A stretch of 64,000 nt of DNA from Sphingomonas xinjiangensis (lineage in GTDB: Bacteria; Pseudomonadota; Alphaproteobacteria; Sphingomonadales; Sphingomonadaceae): NCBI RefSeq assembly GCF_014199255.1, contig NZ_JACIJF010000002.1, positions 124,001-188,000 of the forward strand. The letters run 5' to 3'. Position 1 is the stretch's first letter. Every line of letters begins with the position of its first letter. The notes below the pieces were generated by a model that saw only the letters and a program-made list of their open reading frames with translations, was not told the DNA's origin and ran no database searches. Of the stretch, positions 31,039 through 40,524 are shown in pieces. The position numbers and the translations under genes are program-made.

Positions 31039-31896
31039 TCAATCGCGCGCCGCATAGACCTGATCGGTTCCCGGAAAGGCCCGGGACCGGACATCGGCGG
31101 CATAGGTCTCAACAGCGGCGGAAATGCGGCCAGCCAGATTGTCGAACTTCTTCACGAAGCGCGGCGTACGCTCGAACAGTCCCAGCATGTCCTCGGTCAC
31201 CAATACCTGGCCGTCGCACTGCGCCGATGCGCCGATGCCGATTACCGGTACCGCCACGGCGGCGGTCAGCTCGTTGGCCAGCCCCTCCACCACCCCTTCG
31301 GCGACGATGGAGAAGGCGCCGGCCTGCGCGATCGCGCGGGTGTCGTCCAGGATCTGGGCGTGCTCGGCATTGCTGCGCCCGCGCGCGCCATAGCCGCCCA
31401 GCGCGTTCACTGCCTGGGGCGTAAGCCCGACATGGCCCATCACCGGGATCCCTCGGCGCGTAAGGAATTCCACCACCGGCGCCATCGCCACGCCACCCTC
31501 CAGCTTGACGCCGGCCGCCCCCGTCTCGGCGAGCACCCGCGCGGCGGTCTCGAACGCGCGTTCGGGACTGGCCTCGTAGCTCCCGAACGGCAGGTCCACG
31601 ATCACCACGGCATGATGGCTCCCGCGCACCACCGCGGCGCCGTGCGCGATCATCATGTCGGGCGTGACCGGCAGCGTCGAGGGCAGGCCATAGATCACTT
31701 GCGCCAGGCTGTCGCCGACCAGCAGCACGTCGCAATGCGGGTCCAGCAGCTGCGCCATTCGCGCGGTATAGGCGGTCAGCATCACGATCGGCTCGCCGCC
31801 CTTGCGGTTGCGGATCGCGGGCACAGTCAGCCGCTTCATCGGCACGGGCGTGGGCGTGGCGCGGCTGGTGGCGGTATCGAGCGTGTAGGTGGACAT
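31039..31896 (-). CDS. panB: 3-methyl-2-oxobutanoate hydroxymethyltransferase
   Basis: First committed step of pantothenate synthesis, using methylene-tetrahydrofolate to hydroxymethylate ketoisovalerate. The 285-aa product has [14 protein letters not shown] near the start, the metal and substrate residues [15 protein letters not shown], and LEGG. A C-terminal Tyr/Asp segment ends VYAARD. panC is not in the window. The first 20 residues precede the conserved start [13 protein letters not shown], so translation could begin there instead. Confidence 0.95.
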   Translation of the reverse strand: MSTYTLDTATSRATPTPVPMKRLTVPAIRNRKGGEPIVMLTAYTARMAQLLDPHCDVLLVGDSLAQVIYGLPSTLPVTPDMMIAHGAAVVRGSHHAVVIVDLPFGSYEASPERAFETAARVLAETGAAGVKLEGGVAMAPVVEFLTRRGIPVMGHVGLTPQAVNALGGYGARGRSNAEHAQILDDTRAIAQAGAFSIVAEGVVEGLANELTAAVAVPVIGIGASAQCDGQVLVTEDMLGLFERTPRFVKKFDNLAGRISAAVETYAADVRSRAFPGTDQVYAARD

Positions 31897-31940
31897 GCAG
31901 CCAGTCTAGCGCCGAACCCGGCCGCCAGCCACCCCGCGCC

Positions 31941-32288
31941 TCACAGCAGCGCCTGGGCGAACGTTTCCGGCACGAAACCCACCAGCAGTCCGCCGGGATG
32001 CTCCACCACCGGCCGTTTGATCATCGACGGATTGGCCAGCATCAGCGCCTGTGCCTTGCCCGCATCGATCCCCTGCTTGTCGGCATCGGGCAGCTTTCGG
32101 AACGTCGTCCCGGCGCGGTTCAGCAGCGGCTCCCAGCCGACCAGCCCCACCCAGCGTGTCAGCCGCGCCGCATCGATCCCGGCCTTCTTGTAGTCGTGAA
32201 AGCCATAGGCCACGCCATGCTCGTCTAGCCAGCCCCGCGCCTTCTTCATCGTATCGCAGGCCGGAATGCCATATACCGTAACCGTCAC
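31941..32288 (-). CDS. ArsC/Spx family YffB-type protein
   Basis: A 115-aa thioredoxin-fold protein starting [20 protein letters not shown] from a GTG at 32288 behind GGAGGAAGAG. It has Cys at PACDTMKK with a distal Lys, the YffB pattern, and [12 protein letters not shown] near the C-terminus. YffB-type members bind glutathione weakly and have no proven arsenate reductase activity, so arsC is not used as the symbol. It differs from the ArsC-type protein at 13302 in the active-site spacing. Confidence 0.82.
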   Translation of the reverse strand: MTVTVYGIPACDTMKKARGWLDEHGVAYGFHDYKKAGIDAARLTRWVGLVGWEPLLNRAGTTFRKLPDADKQGIDAGKAQALMLANPSMIKRPVVEHPGGLLVGFVPETFAQALL

Positions 32289-32443
32289 GCTCTCTTCCTC
32301 CCGCGAGTCTCGACACGGCGCGAATAGCCGCTGCCACCGCGAAATGCAGCCGCTTGCCGCCGGCACGCATGAGGATGCCGCCGCAATCACGGGCAGGGAA
32401 AGGAACATGGCACCTGACCTTTGGCCCACGCGTTGCGCAGCCC

Positions 32444-32596
32444 ATGGTTCACAAGAAGCTCACCCTGCCGACAAAGGCCTGCGCGGCGTGCCGGCGTCCC
32501 TTCGCCTGGCGCAAGAAGTGGGCGCGGGATTGGGACTCGGTGAAATTCTGCTCCGACCGCTGCCGCGCGCAGGGGCGTTCCGCCGCCGCCCGCTGA
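32444..32596 (+). CDS. DUF2256 domain protein
   Basis: A 50-aa protein with four cysteines arranged as a zinc site: [14 protein letters not shown] and [13 protein letters not shown]. This matches DUF2256 throughout, where it is often encoded beside photolyase/cryptochrome genes; none is here. ATG 32444 gives [13 protein letters not shown], the usual family start. It lies alone on the plus strand between minus-strand genes. Confidence 0.8.
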   Translation: MVHKKLTLPTKACAACRRPFAWRKKWARDWDSVKFCSDRCRAQGRSAAAR

Positions 32597-32609
32597 CGGC
32601 TCCAGCGCG

Positions 32610-33038
32610 CTAGGCGGGATCGTGCAGGAACCGCCCCAGCGTCACCACCCGTTGCCGCTCCAGCCCCATCGCGGCGTAGAAGTCGAGCGCCTCGGCATTG
32701 TCCTCGCGCACCATCAGTTGGATCTTCGGGCAGCCGCGCGCCTTCAACCACGCCTCCGCCGCCGCCATCAGCGCACGCCCAAGGCCCCCGCGCCGCTGCT
32801 CGGGATCGACCGCGAGATAATAGATCCACCCGCGATGTCCGTCGAACCCGGCCATCACGCTCCCGACCAGCCGATACGCCACCCGCGCCAGCAGGACCGT
32901 CGAGCCCCCATTGCCGAGCGCAAGCTTGAAATCGGCATCGGGATCGTTCCACGGCCGCGTCAGCCCACAGGCACGCCACAGCGCGACCACCGCCCCCCGA
33001 TCCTCCGGGGTTGCCGGTTCGATCAGCGGAAGATGCAC
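32610..33038 (-). CDS. GNAT family acetyltransferase, YpeA-like
   Basis: A 142-aa N-acetyltransferase. Motif A is YYLAVDPEQRRGGLGRALMAAAE with the acetyl-CoA loop R-x-x-G-x-G/A when read in pieces, and VREDNAEALDFYAAMGLE is the typical motif B. The WRACGLTRPWNDP start is characteristic of the YpeA subgroup. The GTG at 33038 overlaps the upstream lipoprotein stop by 16 nt. The substrate is unknown. Confidence 0.9.
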   Translation of the reverse strand: MHLPLIEPATPEDRGAVVALWRACGLTRPWNDPDADFKLALGNGGSTVLLARVAYRLVGSVMAGFDGHRGWIYYLAVDPEQRRGGLGRALMAAAEAWLKARGCPKIQLMVREDNAEALDFYAAMGLERQRVVTLGRFLHDPA

Positions 33039-33637
33039 GTGGTGCCGGCCCAGAGCTGCATCACCCGGCCCGTCTCGCCAGGCGCGCTGAGCAGTCCGGA
33101 CAGGGCGCCCGCGCGGAATTCATGACCCAGGCTGGTGTTCTCCACTTCGATGACGACCGATCGCTCCATCGCACGCCGCGTCGTGCCGATGCCCACCCCG
33201 CTCATCGTCGTGAAACGCCCGGGCTCGGTATCATCGACGTCCCAGCCGACGAACCGCGCGCCCTCGAAGAACAGCGTCAAACCATCGGCGAAGTCGACGC
33301 TGTCGAGCGGCCCGCTCGGGCAATCCGGGTTCAGCATAGGATTCCCCGGCTTGCCCGCGACAACGCTCGCCGCCCGCATCGCATCGTCCTGCGCGATCCC
33401 GAAATTCACTTGCCGCGCCGATCCATCGGCGGAGACCAGTGTCAGCCCATCTGGCGACAGACCAAGCGCCGGGGTTTTCGCGGCAGCCTGCGCGCTGTTG
33501 CCGTCATCGCCCTGCGGCACGAAGATCTCGGCTTCGTTGACCGCGGCGGCTTGCGCCTGTTCGGGCTGGTTGCCCGCCTCGGGCGCGCCGCACGCGGCCA
33601 GCATCCCCAACAGGGCAGCGGTTGCGATCCGTTTCAT
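33023..33637 (-). CDS. hypothetical lipoprotein
   Basis: A 204-aa protein I do not recognise beyond its export signal: MKRIATAALLGMLAAC is a lipobox. A low-complexity Ala/Gln/Glu linker follows (about 20-55) and then a globular part with SVDFADGLTLFFEGARFVGWDVDD. It overlaps the acetyltransferase gene by 16 nt, so the two are translated together. GGAGGAGAGA is just upstream. Confidence 0.75.
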   Translation of the reverse strand: MKRIATAALLGMLAACGAPEAGNQPEQAQAAAVNEAEIFVPQGDDGNSAQAAAKTPALGLSPDGLTLVSADGSARQVNFGIAQDDAMRAASVVAGKPGNPMLNPDCPSGPLDSVDFADGLTLFFEGARFVGWDVDDTEPGRFTTMSGVGIGTTRRAMERSVVIEVENTSLGHEFRAGALSGLLSAPGETGRVMQLWAGTTCIFR

Positions 33638-33825
33638 GTCTCTCCTCCCCTTGGGGCGAGTGTCGCACCACCGGCGCGGTCACGCAACTGCGCTGCCCGA
33701 CCGCGGATGAACGCACACTGAGCGTGCCTTGCTCGCCTCCCGCCTGCGGGCAGGGGCTGGCCGAAAGAACGCACGCATGAACAAGGGGCGAAGCCGCGAT
33801 CCCGCCCGACAGGATCAGGCTTTCG

Positions 33826-35385
33826 TCATTCCCACTCGATCGTGCCAGGCGGCTTCGACGTATAGTCATAGGTTACGCGGTTGACGCCGCGCACTTCGTT
33901 GACGATCCGCGTCGCCACGCGCGGCAGGAAGTCGCCGGGGAACTGGAACGCCACGGCTGTCATTCCGTCGGTCGAGGTCACCGCGCGCAGCGCCAGCACA
34001 TTGTCATAGGTCCGCCCATCGCCCATCACGCCGACGCTGCGCACCGGCAGCAGCACCGCGAACGCCTGCCAGATCGCGTCATACAGCCCGGCGTTGCGGA
34101 TCTCCTCCAGGTAGATCGCATCGGCCTTGCGCAGGATGTCGCAGCGTTCCTTGGTGACTTCGCCCGGAATGCGGATCGCCAGCCCCGGCCCCGGAAACGG
34201 ATGCCGTCCCACGAAGATATCGGGCAGCCCCAGTTCGCGCCCCAGTTCGCGGACCTCGTCCTTGAACAGCTCGCGCAGCGGCTCGACCAGCTTCATGTTC
34301 ATGCGCTCAGGCAAGCCGCCGACATTGTGGTGGCTCTTGATCGTCACCGACGGACCGCCGGTGAAGCTCACGCTCTCGATCACATCGGGATACAGCGTGC
34401 CCTGCGCCAGGAAGTCGGCCCCGCCGATCTTCTTGGCCTCATCCTCGAACACCTCGATGAAGGTCTTGCCGATGAACTTGCGCTTCGCTTCGGGATCGGT
34501 GAGCCCGGCCAGCCCGCCCAGGAACAGCGTCTCGGCGTTCACATGGACCAGCGGAATGTTGTAATGCCCGCGGAACAGGCTGACGACCTGGTCCGCCTCG
34601 CCCGACCGCATCAGCCCATGGTCGACGAACACGCAGGTCAGCTGCTCGCCGATCGCCTCGTGGATCAGCACCGCCGCCACGGCGGAATCGACCCCGCCCG
34701 ACAGCCCGCAAATCACCCGGCCCGAACCCACCTGGGCGCGGATCTCGGCGATCTTGGCGGCGCGGAACTCGGCCATCGTCCACTCGCCGTGCAGCCCGCA
34801 GACATGCCGCACAAAGTTTGCCAGCAGCCGCGCGCCGTCGGGCGTGTGCACCACTTCGGGGTGGAACTGCATCGCATAATAGCGCTTGTCGTCATTGGCG
34901 ATCACCGCATGCGGCGCGCCCGGACTGACCGCCACGGCGCGAAAGCCGTCGGCCAGGCGCGTCACCTTGTCGCCATGACTCATCCAGACCTGGTGCTTCT
35001 CGCCGACCTGCCACAGCCCGTCGAACAGCGCGCAACCCTCGACCACGTCGACAAAGGCCTGGCCGAACTCGCCCGAATCCCCCAGCACCACTTCGCCGCC
35101 CAATTGGTGCGTCATGGTCTGCTGGCCATAGCAGATGCCCAGGATCGGCAGCCCGGAGTCGAAGATCTCCTGCGGCACGCGCGGACTGCCCTCGGTGAGC
35201 ACCGATGCCGGCGAGCCCGACAGGATGATGCCCTGCGGCTTCATCCGCTCGAACGCCTCGCGCGCGGTGGTGAAGGGAGCGATCTCGGAATAGACGCCAG
35301 CCTCGCGCACGCGCCGCGCGATCAGCTGGGTAACCTGGCTACCGAAATCGACGATGAGGATGGATTCGTTGTGCTCGACCGTCAT
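33826..35385 (-). CDS. guaA: GMP synthase (glutamine-hydrolysing)
   Basis: Converts XMP to GMP. The 519-aa protein has an N-terminal class I amidotransferase domain (nucleophile Cys in [15 protein letters not shown], His in QFHPEVVHT), an ATP-PPase domain with [14 protein letters not shown] near residue 232, and the C-terminal dimerisation domain ending [10 protein letters not shown] 90-nt repeat and a stretch without genes lie upstream; a clear promoter was not seen. Confidence 0.97.
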   Translation of the reverse strand: MTVEHNESILIVDFGSQVTQLIARRVREAGVYSEIAPFTTAREAFERMKPQGIILSGSPASVLTEGSPRVPQEIFDSGLPILGICYGQQTMTHQLGGEVVLGDSGEFGQAFVDVVEGCALFDGLWQVGEKHQVWMSHGDKVTRLADGFRAVAVSPGAPHAVIANDDKRYYAMQFHPEVVHTPDGARLLANFVRHVCGLHGEWTMAEFRAAKIAEIRAQVGSGRVICGLSGGVDSAVAAVLIHEAIGEQLTCVFVDHGLMRSGEADQVVSLFRGHYNIPLVHVNAETLFLGGLAGLTDPEAKRKFIGKTFIEVFEDEAKKIGGADFLAQGTLYPDVIESVSFTGGPSVTIKSHHNVGGLPERMNMKLVEPLRELFKDEVRELGRELGLPDIFVGRHPFPGPGLAIRIPGEVTKERCDILRKADAIYLEEIRNAGLYDAIWQAFAVLLPVRSVGVMGDGRTYDNVLALRAVTSTDGMTAVAFQFPGDFLPRVATRIVNEVRGVNRVTYDYTSKPPGTIEWE

Positions 35386-35911
35386 GGCTGGCCGATAGGG
35401 AGCGAGGCCGTTTCTGTAAAGCCAACCGCGACTCGCGGCGGCAGACGGTTCGGAGGCAGGCGGTCAACCAACCAGAAGGTTGGTGGAAAAATGCGAGGAT
35501 TTGGGCGGCGTCCTGCTGAAATTCGCACGGGTGAAGTTGATGAAGTTGCGGTCCTGCACGCGGTCGCCAAGTGGAAATGAGCGATTTGCTGGAAGTTGCG
35601 AGAAAAGAAGCCTTACCGCAGCGATCCGCACGGATCATCGCGGTGCGCGATACGCCCTACAGATGCATTGGTGGCGCTATATACACGTTGCAAATGGCCG
35701 GGTTTATCCACGTGAAGTTCAAAGCACCCAAGCTCTAGCGCCTCCAGGAGCCGGCCTTCCAACAGTGACTATCTCGTCCGCTACTGGTGGGAAGCGGTCG
35801 GTCCGCTTCTAGCACTCAGATGCGAAATAGCTGCCGTTCTTAGGCCTGCTGTCGCGGGTGCCCGCTAGCGCGCACGTTGCGGACACGACAGGGTTGTGAG
35901 ATCAAGTCAAC
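35386..35911. other. 526-nt intergenic region upstream of guaA
   Basis: No gene is supported. It holds the second copy of the 90-nt repeat (35464-35553) and a degenerate palindrome near 35776-35808 (AAGCGG-TCGGT-CCGCTT at its core). Base composition falls toward the right end, where an AT-richer gene begins. Confidence 0.5.
35464..35553 (-). repeat. 90-nt interspersed repeat, copy 2
   Basis: The reverse complement of this stretch aligns without gaps to 4270-4359. It ends (minus strand) in CCAACC-TTCT-GGTTGG-TTGA; the arms extend one pair to ACCAACC/GGTTGGT. It lies 78 nt upstream of the guaA ATG and points away from guaA on neither strand as an open reading frame. Confidence 0.75.
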
Positions 35912-36337
35912 GTGAAGCTGCCATACCCGCTAATCGTGCTGTTCTTCGTCACCGCTTGCAGCGGAGGAGAGAATTCTCGTCGGCAGAAGTTGATGGACGA
36001 GATCGAGGCAAATTTGACCTTGCCTAAGGGGGCACTCCGTTTGGAGAGATATGCGCGATATTACACAGAGGAGAGTGGTAGAGTTCATGGAGCTTATACA
36101 ATTGAAGTCGAGACGGAACGTGGCGCCGACTTTGGCTGTGACACTATCCAGGTTGACGATACCTTGAAAGCAGTGCCGTGCCCGGCAATAGCAGACTTGA
36201 GACCGGGCCATCGCCGATGGGTTCAGTTCCGCGACTATCCCGCGGTCGCTGCTGAAGAGTGCCTCGCTGTACAGATTATGTATAATCCGCTGGCCCGTTC
36301 TTTCGAACATGTAGAATGCGCGACGCCGAATTATTGA
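35912..36337 (+). CDS. hypothetical lipoprotein, atypical base composition
   Basis: A 141-aa protein with a lipobox start (PLIVLFFVTACSGG) and a globular part with two Cys pairs (GCDTI, VPCP, EECLA, HVECA) that might form disulfides in the periplasm. No family is recognised. The start is a GTG at 35912 without a strong ribosome site. Codons are clearly AT-richer than in neighbours (AAA, TTG, ATA and AGA are used), which suggests recent acquisition. It stands alone. Confidence 0.6.
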   Translation: MKLPYPLIVLFFVTACSGGENSRRQKLMDEIEANLTLPKGALRLERYARYYTEESGRVHGAYTIEVETERGADFGCDTIQVDDTLKAVPCPAIADLRPGHRRWVQFRDYPAVAAEECLAVQIMYNPLARSFEHVECATPNY

Positions 36338-36575
36338 AGTACAACACCGAGCCGTCGATCAAGCGAGCGTCCACAAATCGCCCCATTTGGACCGTTCGAT
36401 CGCGCCAGCTCGGCAATCCAGCGGGGATGCCTCGCGGTCGTGGTCAGGAAACACTCCGCTTAGCGTCCGAATAGCTTTGTGGTTCTGCTTGAACTGTGGC
36501 GCGAGCGCCGATCGGAGCGACCGACTTTGGGCGCAAGCTGCCGCCGCGCCTTGCGCGAACGGCAGCCCGCGCCGC

Positions 36576-38723
36576 TCAGCGCGCCTTCACGTCCATTCCC
36601 GTCCACTTCGCGGCGAAGGCGTACAGGTCAGAGGTTTCCTCGATGATCTTGTCGGTCGGCTTGCCCGATCCGTGGCCCGCCCGCGTCTCGATCCGCGCGA
36701 GGTGTGGCTTGTCGCCGATGTTCGCCGCCTGGAGCGCCGCGGTATATTTGAAGCTGTGGCCGGGCACCACGCGATCGTCGGTGTCCGCCGTGGTCACCAG
36801 GATCGCGGGATAGTCCCGGCCACCCTTGATGTTGTGGTAGGGCGAATAGGCATAGAGCCGCTTGAAATCGGCTTCCTTCGAGGGATAGCCATAATCGTCG
36901 ACCCAGTAGCGTCCGGCGGTAAACCGGTCGAAGCGCAGCATGTCCATCACGCCCACTGCCGGCAGCGCCGCGGCGAACAGGTCGGGCCGCTGGTTCACCA
37001 CCGCCCCGATCAGCAGACCGCCATTCGATCCGCCCTGGATCGCAAGCTGGTTCTTGCCGGTGATGCCTTCACGGATCAGATACTCGCCCGCGCCGATGAA
37101 GTCGTCGAACACGTTCTGCTTGTTGGCCAGCCGACCGCCATCGTGCCACGCCTTGCCATATTCGCCGCCGCCGCGGATGTTGGCCAGGACGAACACCCCG
37201 CCCTGCTCCATCCACGCCACCCGCGCGGCCGAGAAGCTGGGGGTATAGGGCACGTTGAACCCGCCATAGCCCCATAGCAAAGTCGGCGCCGGCCCGGTGG
37301 TGGTCGCCTTGCGCACCACGAACATCGGCACCTTGGTGCCGTCCTTCGACGCGAAGAAGCGCTGCTCGACCTTGTACTGGCTGGGGTCGAACGCGACCTT
37401 TGGCGTGGCCCAGGGCGTCGCCGCGCCGGTCTTCACGTCATAGCGGAAGATCGTCGTGGGATAGTTGAAACTGGTGAAGGCGAAGAAGGTCTCGGGATCG
37501 TCCATCTCGCCGCCAAAGCCGCTGGCGGTGCCGATCCCGGGCAAGGCCACCTTGCCTTCGGCCTTGCCGTCCAGCGTGTAGCGCCGGATCTCGGTCTTCG
37601 CGTCGGCCATGTAGTTGAGCACCAGCCGGTCGCCGACGATCGACGCGCCCGCCAGCGTTTCCTTCTGCTCGGGCACGATCTCCTTCGGCGTCAGACCCGC
37701 ATCGCTCAGGTCGATGCTGACGATCCGGTCGCGCGGCGCACCGGCATTGGTCGAGAAGAAGAATCGCGTGCCCTGGTTGCCGATCACGCTCCAGTCGTTC
37801 TCGAGCTTGCCGATGATCGTCCGCGGCGTGGCCGACGCGTCCTTCAGGTCCAGGATGTGGACCATGTTGCGGTTGTCGGTGCCCTCGGTAGTGCTGATCA
37901 CCAGGTACCGGCCATCGTCGGTGATCCCGGCATAATGGCCAAGCTTGGGGTTCTCCGGCGTCGCATAGACCAGCCGGTCGGCGGATTGCGGCGTACCCAG
38001 CTTGTGGAAGAACACCTTGTGGTTCTCGCTGGTCGCCTGGAACTTCTCGGCGGCCGGCGGCTCGGGATAGCGCGAATAGAAGAAGCCGCTGCCGTCCTTG
38101 GCCCAGCTCAGCCCCATCGTGTACTTGGCCCAGCTGACTTCGTCGCCCAGGTCCTTGCCGGTCGCGGTGTCGAGCACCTTGATCGTCCGCCAATCGGTGC
38201 CGCCATCCTGGATGGAATAGGCCAGCAGCCTGCCATCCTCGGACGGCAGCCATTCGGCCAGCGCGGTCGCGCCGTCCTTGGACCAGCCATTGGGGTCGAT
38301 CAGCACGCGGCCCTGCCCGTTCAGCTGGTCGCGCACCCACAGCACCGCCTGGTTCTGCAAGCCGCTGTTATGCGAATAGAAATACTTGCCGCCCTTCTTG
38401 GTGGGCAGGCCGAAGCGCTCATAGTTGAACAACGTCTTGATCCGCTCGGCAAAGATCTTCCGCCCGGGAAGCGTCGCCAGATAGGCGTTGGTCACCTGGT
38501 TCTGCGCCGCGACCCATGCGGCCACTTCCTTGTCGCCCCGCACATCGTTCTCGAGCCAGCGATATGGATCGGTGACCTTCACGCCGAACTGTTCCTCGAC
38601 GACATCGACGCGGCGCGTCTGCGGGTAAGCGGGCTTGGTCATCGTGGCGGCAGGCTCCGGTGCGGTCTGGGCAAGGGCGGGAGAAGCGAAAAGAAGCGGG
38701 AGGGCGAGCAGGGAGCGGCGCAT
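36576..38723 (-). CDS. prolyl oligopeptidase family serine peptidase, secreted
   Basis: S9A peptidase that cuts short peptides after proline, here exported: the ATG at 38723 gives a signal peptide (LLALPLLFASPALA-QTA). A seven-bladed propeller spans about residues 90-440, and the catalytic domain has Ser in GGSNGGLLIG, Asp in TTADTDDRVVPG and His in RAGHGSGKP. The product is 715 aa, normal. An in-frame ATG at 38756 would spoil the signal peptide. It is downstream of a small cytochrome c gene in the same direction. Confidence 0.94.
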   Translation of the reverse strand: MRRSLLALPLLFASPALAQTAPEPAATMTKPAYPQTRRVDVVEEQFGVKVTDPYRWLENDVRGDKEVAAWVAAQNQVTNAYLATLPGRKIFAERIKTLFNYERFGLPTKKGGKYFYSHNSGLQNQAVLWVRDQLNGQGRVLIDPNGWSKDGATALAEWLPSEDGRLLAYSIQDGGTDWRTIKVLDTATGKDLGDEVSWAKYTMGLSWAKDGSGFFYSRYPEPPAAEKFQATSENHKVFFHKLGTPQSADRLVYATPENPKLGHYAGITDDGRYLVISTTEGTDNRNMVHILDLKDASATPRTIIGKLENDWSVIGNQGTRFFFSTNAGAPRDRIVSIDLSDAGLTPKEIVPEQKETLAGASIVGDRLVLNYMADAKTEIRRYTLDGKAEGKVALPGIGTASGFGGEMDDPETFFAFTSFNYPTTIFRYDVKTGAATPWATPKVAFDPSQYKVEQRFFASKDGTKVPMFVVRKATTTGPAPTLLWGYGGFNVPYTPSFSAARVAWMEQGGVFVLANIRGGGEYGKAWHDGGRLANKQNVFDDFIGAGEYLIREGITGKNQLAIQGGSNGGLLIGAVVNQRPDLFAAALPAVGVMDMLRFDRFTAGRYWVDDYGYPSKEADFKRLYAYSPYHNIKGGRDYPAILVTTADTDDRVVPGHSFKYTAALQAANIGDKPHLARIETRAGHGSGKPTDKIIEETSDLYAFAAKWTGMDVKAR

Positions 38724-38835
38724 CAACGGCCTTTCGTCGGAAGGTGCTTGAGACAAGCCGAAAGGCTATCCGCCAAGCGCCCGCTTTGTCACCGCTTTTC
38801 GTGTGTCCCGCTTGCATCCTTCCCGTGACGGAGGA

Positions 38836-39258
38836 TTAGTTCGCCCTCAGAAAGGCGATCACATCCGCCCGGTCCAGCGGATCGCGGACCCCGCCGAACC
38901 TCATGCTGGTGCCCGGCGCGAAGCGCTGCGGCGACGCCAGCCAGGCGTCCAGCGCCTCCACCGTCCACGCCCCCTGCTTGGCCTGCAACGCCGCGCTGTA
39001 CCCGACGCGCCCGCGTCCCTGCGCGATCCCGCGCCCGACCACGCCGTGCAGGTTCGGCCCGTTGAGGTCCGGCCCGCCGACGCGCACGGTGTGGCACGCC
39101 GCACATTGCCCGAACAGCCGCCGCCCCCGCGCGGCATCGCTTACCCGCAGGTAATCGCCCAGCGTCGGATTCGCCCCCGCCGCCGCGCGCCGTTCGGCCA
39201 ACTTATCGTCGCCGCATCCGCCCAGCAGCAGCGCCGCTGCCAGCACCAACACTCGCAT
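38836..39258 (-). CDS. c-type cytochrome, lipoprotein
   Basis: A 140-aa class I cytochrome c. The lipobox is LAAALLLGGC, the heme site CAACH at about residue 50, and the distal Met ligand is in GTSMRFGG. The pattern GPNLHGVVGR matches cytochrome c2/c550-type electron carriers. It is probably attached to a membrane in the periplasm. No oxidase or bc1 gene is adjacent; rplQ lies upstream behind a terminator. Confidence 0.9.
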   Translation of the reverse strand: MRVLVLAAALLLGGCGDDKLAERRAAAGANPTLGDYLRVSDAARGRRLFGQCAACHTVRVGGPDLNGPNLHGVVGRGIAQGRGRVGYSAALQAKQGAWTVEALDAWLASPQRFAPGTSMRFGGVRDPLDRADVIAFLRAN

Positions 39259-39279
39259 GCATGATCCCCAGCAACGAAA

Positions 39280-39309
39280 GGGGCGGCCGCACCGCAGTGC
39301 CGCCACCCC
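39280..39309 (-). terminator. probable terminator after rplQ
   Basis: On the minus strand a GC stem (GGGG-T-GGCGGC with GGCCGCCCC, one bulge) is followed by TTTCGTTG, 26 nt past the rplQ stop. It also lies just before the cytochrome c start. Confidence 0.5.
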
Positions 39310-39334
39310 CAAATCTCTCAACGTCCTGAAGGGA

Positions 39335-39757
39335 TCAGGCGGCGTCGGCGAAATCCTCGTCGTTATAGACCGGGCCCGAATCCTGGCCCTTGGCCGAAAC
39401 GTCGCGGTCGACGAACTCGATGATCGCCATCGGCGACGCGTCCGACTTGCGGATGCCGGCCTTGATGACGCGGGTGTAGCCGCCGTTGCGGTCGGCATAG
39501 CGGGTCGCCAGCGTGTCGAACAGCTTCACGAGCTGCGCGTCATCGAGCAGGCGGGCATGCGCCAGGCGGCGGTTGGACAGGCCACCCTTCTTCGCCAGCG
39601 TGATCAGCTTCTCCACATACGGGCGAAGCTCCTTGGCCTTGGCGACGGTGGTGGTGATCTGCTCGTGCTTGATCAGCGCGGCCGACATGTTGCGGAACAG
39701 GGCCTGGCGGTGTGCCGAGGTGCGCTGAAGCTTACGGCCGCCATAACGGTGACGCAT
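39335..39757 (-). CDS. rplQ: 50S ribosomal protein L17
   Basis: Binds 23S rRNA domain III near the exit tunnel. It starts [20 protein letters not shown], the conserved N-terminus, from ATG 39757. An earlier ATG at 39763 is too close to GAAGGA. It is 140 aa against about 127 in E. coli, with an acidic tail ([11 protein letters not shown]). Normally it follows rpoA directly; here two unrelated genes and a terminator lie between, so it must have a promoter of its own. Confidence 0.97.
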   Translation of the reverse strand: MRHRYGGRKLQRTSAHRQALFRNMSAALIKHEQITTTVAKAKELRPYVEKLITLAKKGGLSNRRLAHARLLDDAQLVKLFDTLATRYADRNGGYTRVIKAGIRKSDASPMAIIEFVDRDVSAKGQDSGPVYNDEDFADAA

Positions 39758-39882
39758 GATCATTTCCTTCGTTCGTTAAGGGGCCGTGTCACGGAACCCC
39801 AGACCAGGCGGTGTTCAGGGCCACCGCCAACAACCCACGCGCGAACGCGAAGCGGCGGCAAGAGCCGATCGCCCGCACAAAG

Positions 39883-40449
39883 TCAAGCCTTTCCCGCCCG
39901 TTCGCGCTTGCGGAACGCCGCCACCTTGGCGCGATTACCGCATCCCCCCATCGAGCACCAGCGCCGGTCGCCCTTGCGCGACGCGTCGAGAAAGAGCGTT
40001 CCGCACCCTTCGCCCTCGCAAGCCCCCACCCGCGCGGCAGCGTCGCGCCCGAACAGCAGCACCGCCTCGCGCGCCAGCGCCGCCAGGTGCGACGCCGCGC
40101 TTCCGGCCCGCGACACCTGCCCGTCGCTGGAGAGCACCGGCACGGCCGCCGCGTCCGCAGCCACCGCGTTGACCGCGGCCACCGCCCATTTGGCGCGCCC
40201 GCCGCTCGCCAGCGCGAAAAACGCTTCGCGCAGCCGCCGCGCCGCATCCAGGTCCGCCTGCGCCGGCTTGTCGACCGCCGATGCCAGCCCGGCGCTGATT
40301 AGCCATCGCCGCAGATCCTCGGGCGTCGCCAGCAGGTCGAGCGCGCGGCCACTTGCCCGACCCGTTAACGTCGCGGTAAGGTCCAGCACCGGGTGGCCGC
40401 CGCGAAAGCGGAACCCATCCCGGTCGGCACGAGGCTTGCCCTTGTTCAC
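39883..40449 (-). CDS. CGNR zinc-finger, ABATE-domain putative regulator
   Basis: A 188-aa protein with an N-terminal ABATE domain (FRFRGGHPVLDLTATLTGR) and a C-terminal CGNR zinc finger with CEGEGCGTLFLD and RRWCSMGGCGNRAKVAAF. The family is thought to include stress-induced transcription regulators that bind DNA by the zinc finger. The start is a GTG at 40449. Two similar palindromes lie directly upstream (40451-40465 and 40495-40509), which suggests autoregulation. It interrupts the rpoA-rplQ link. Confidence 0.88.
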   Translation of the reverse strand: MNKGKPRADRDGFRFRGGHPVLDLTATLTGRASGRALDLLATPEDLRRWLISAGLASAVDKPAQADLDAARRLREAFFALASGGRAKWAVAAVNAVAADAAAVPVLSSDGQVSRAGSAASHLAALAREAVLLFGRDAAARVGACEGEGCGTLFLDASRKGDRRWCSMGGCGNRAKVAAFRKRERAGKA

Positions 40450-40450
40450 C

Positions 40451-40465
40451 CGGTTACCGTAACCG
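40451..40465. promoter_or_regulatory. operator-like palindrome 1 at the CGNR gene
   Basis: CGGTTACCGTAACCG is a perfect palindrome around one base, ending 1 nt before the GTG start. The core GTTACCGTAAC matches 9 of 11 positions of the second site. Confidence 0.45.
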
Positions 40466-40494
40466 ATCCGACCAGCGGATAAAACCCCGTTAAG

Positions 40495-40509
40495 CAGTTA
40501 CACTAACCA
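40495..40509. promoter_or_regulatory. operator-like palindrome 2 at the CGNR gene
   Basis: CAGTTACACTAACCA shares GTTAC-N-STAAC with the site at 40451-40465, 44 nt apart (about four helical turns). Sites in such phase could bind two dimers cooperatively. Confidence 0.4.
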
Positions 40510-40524
40510 TCGAGGCGGTTTCAG

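Noticed and set aside
35480..35812. 110-codon plus-strand frame upstream of guaA
   Set aside because: It begins inside the repeat and the matching copy at 4270 has a different frame structure.
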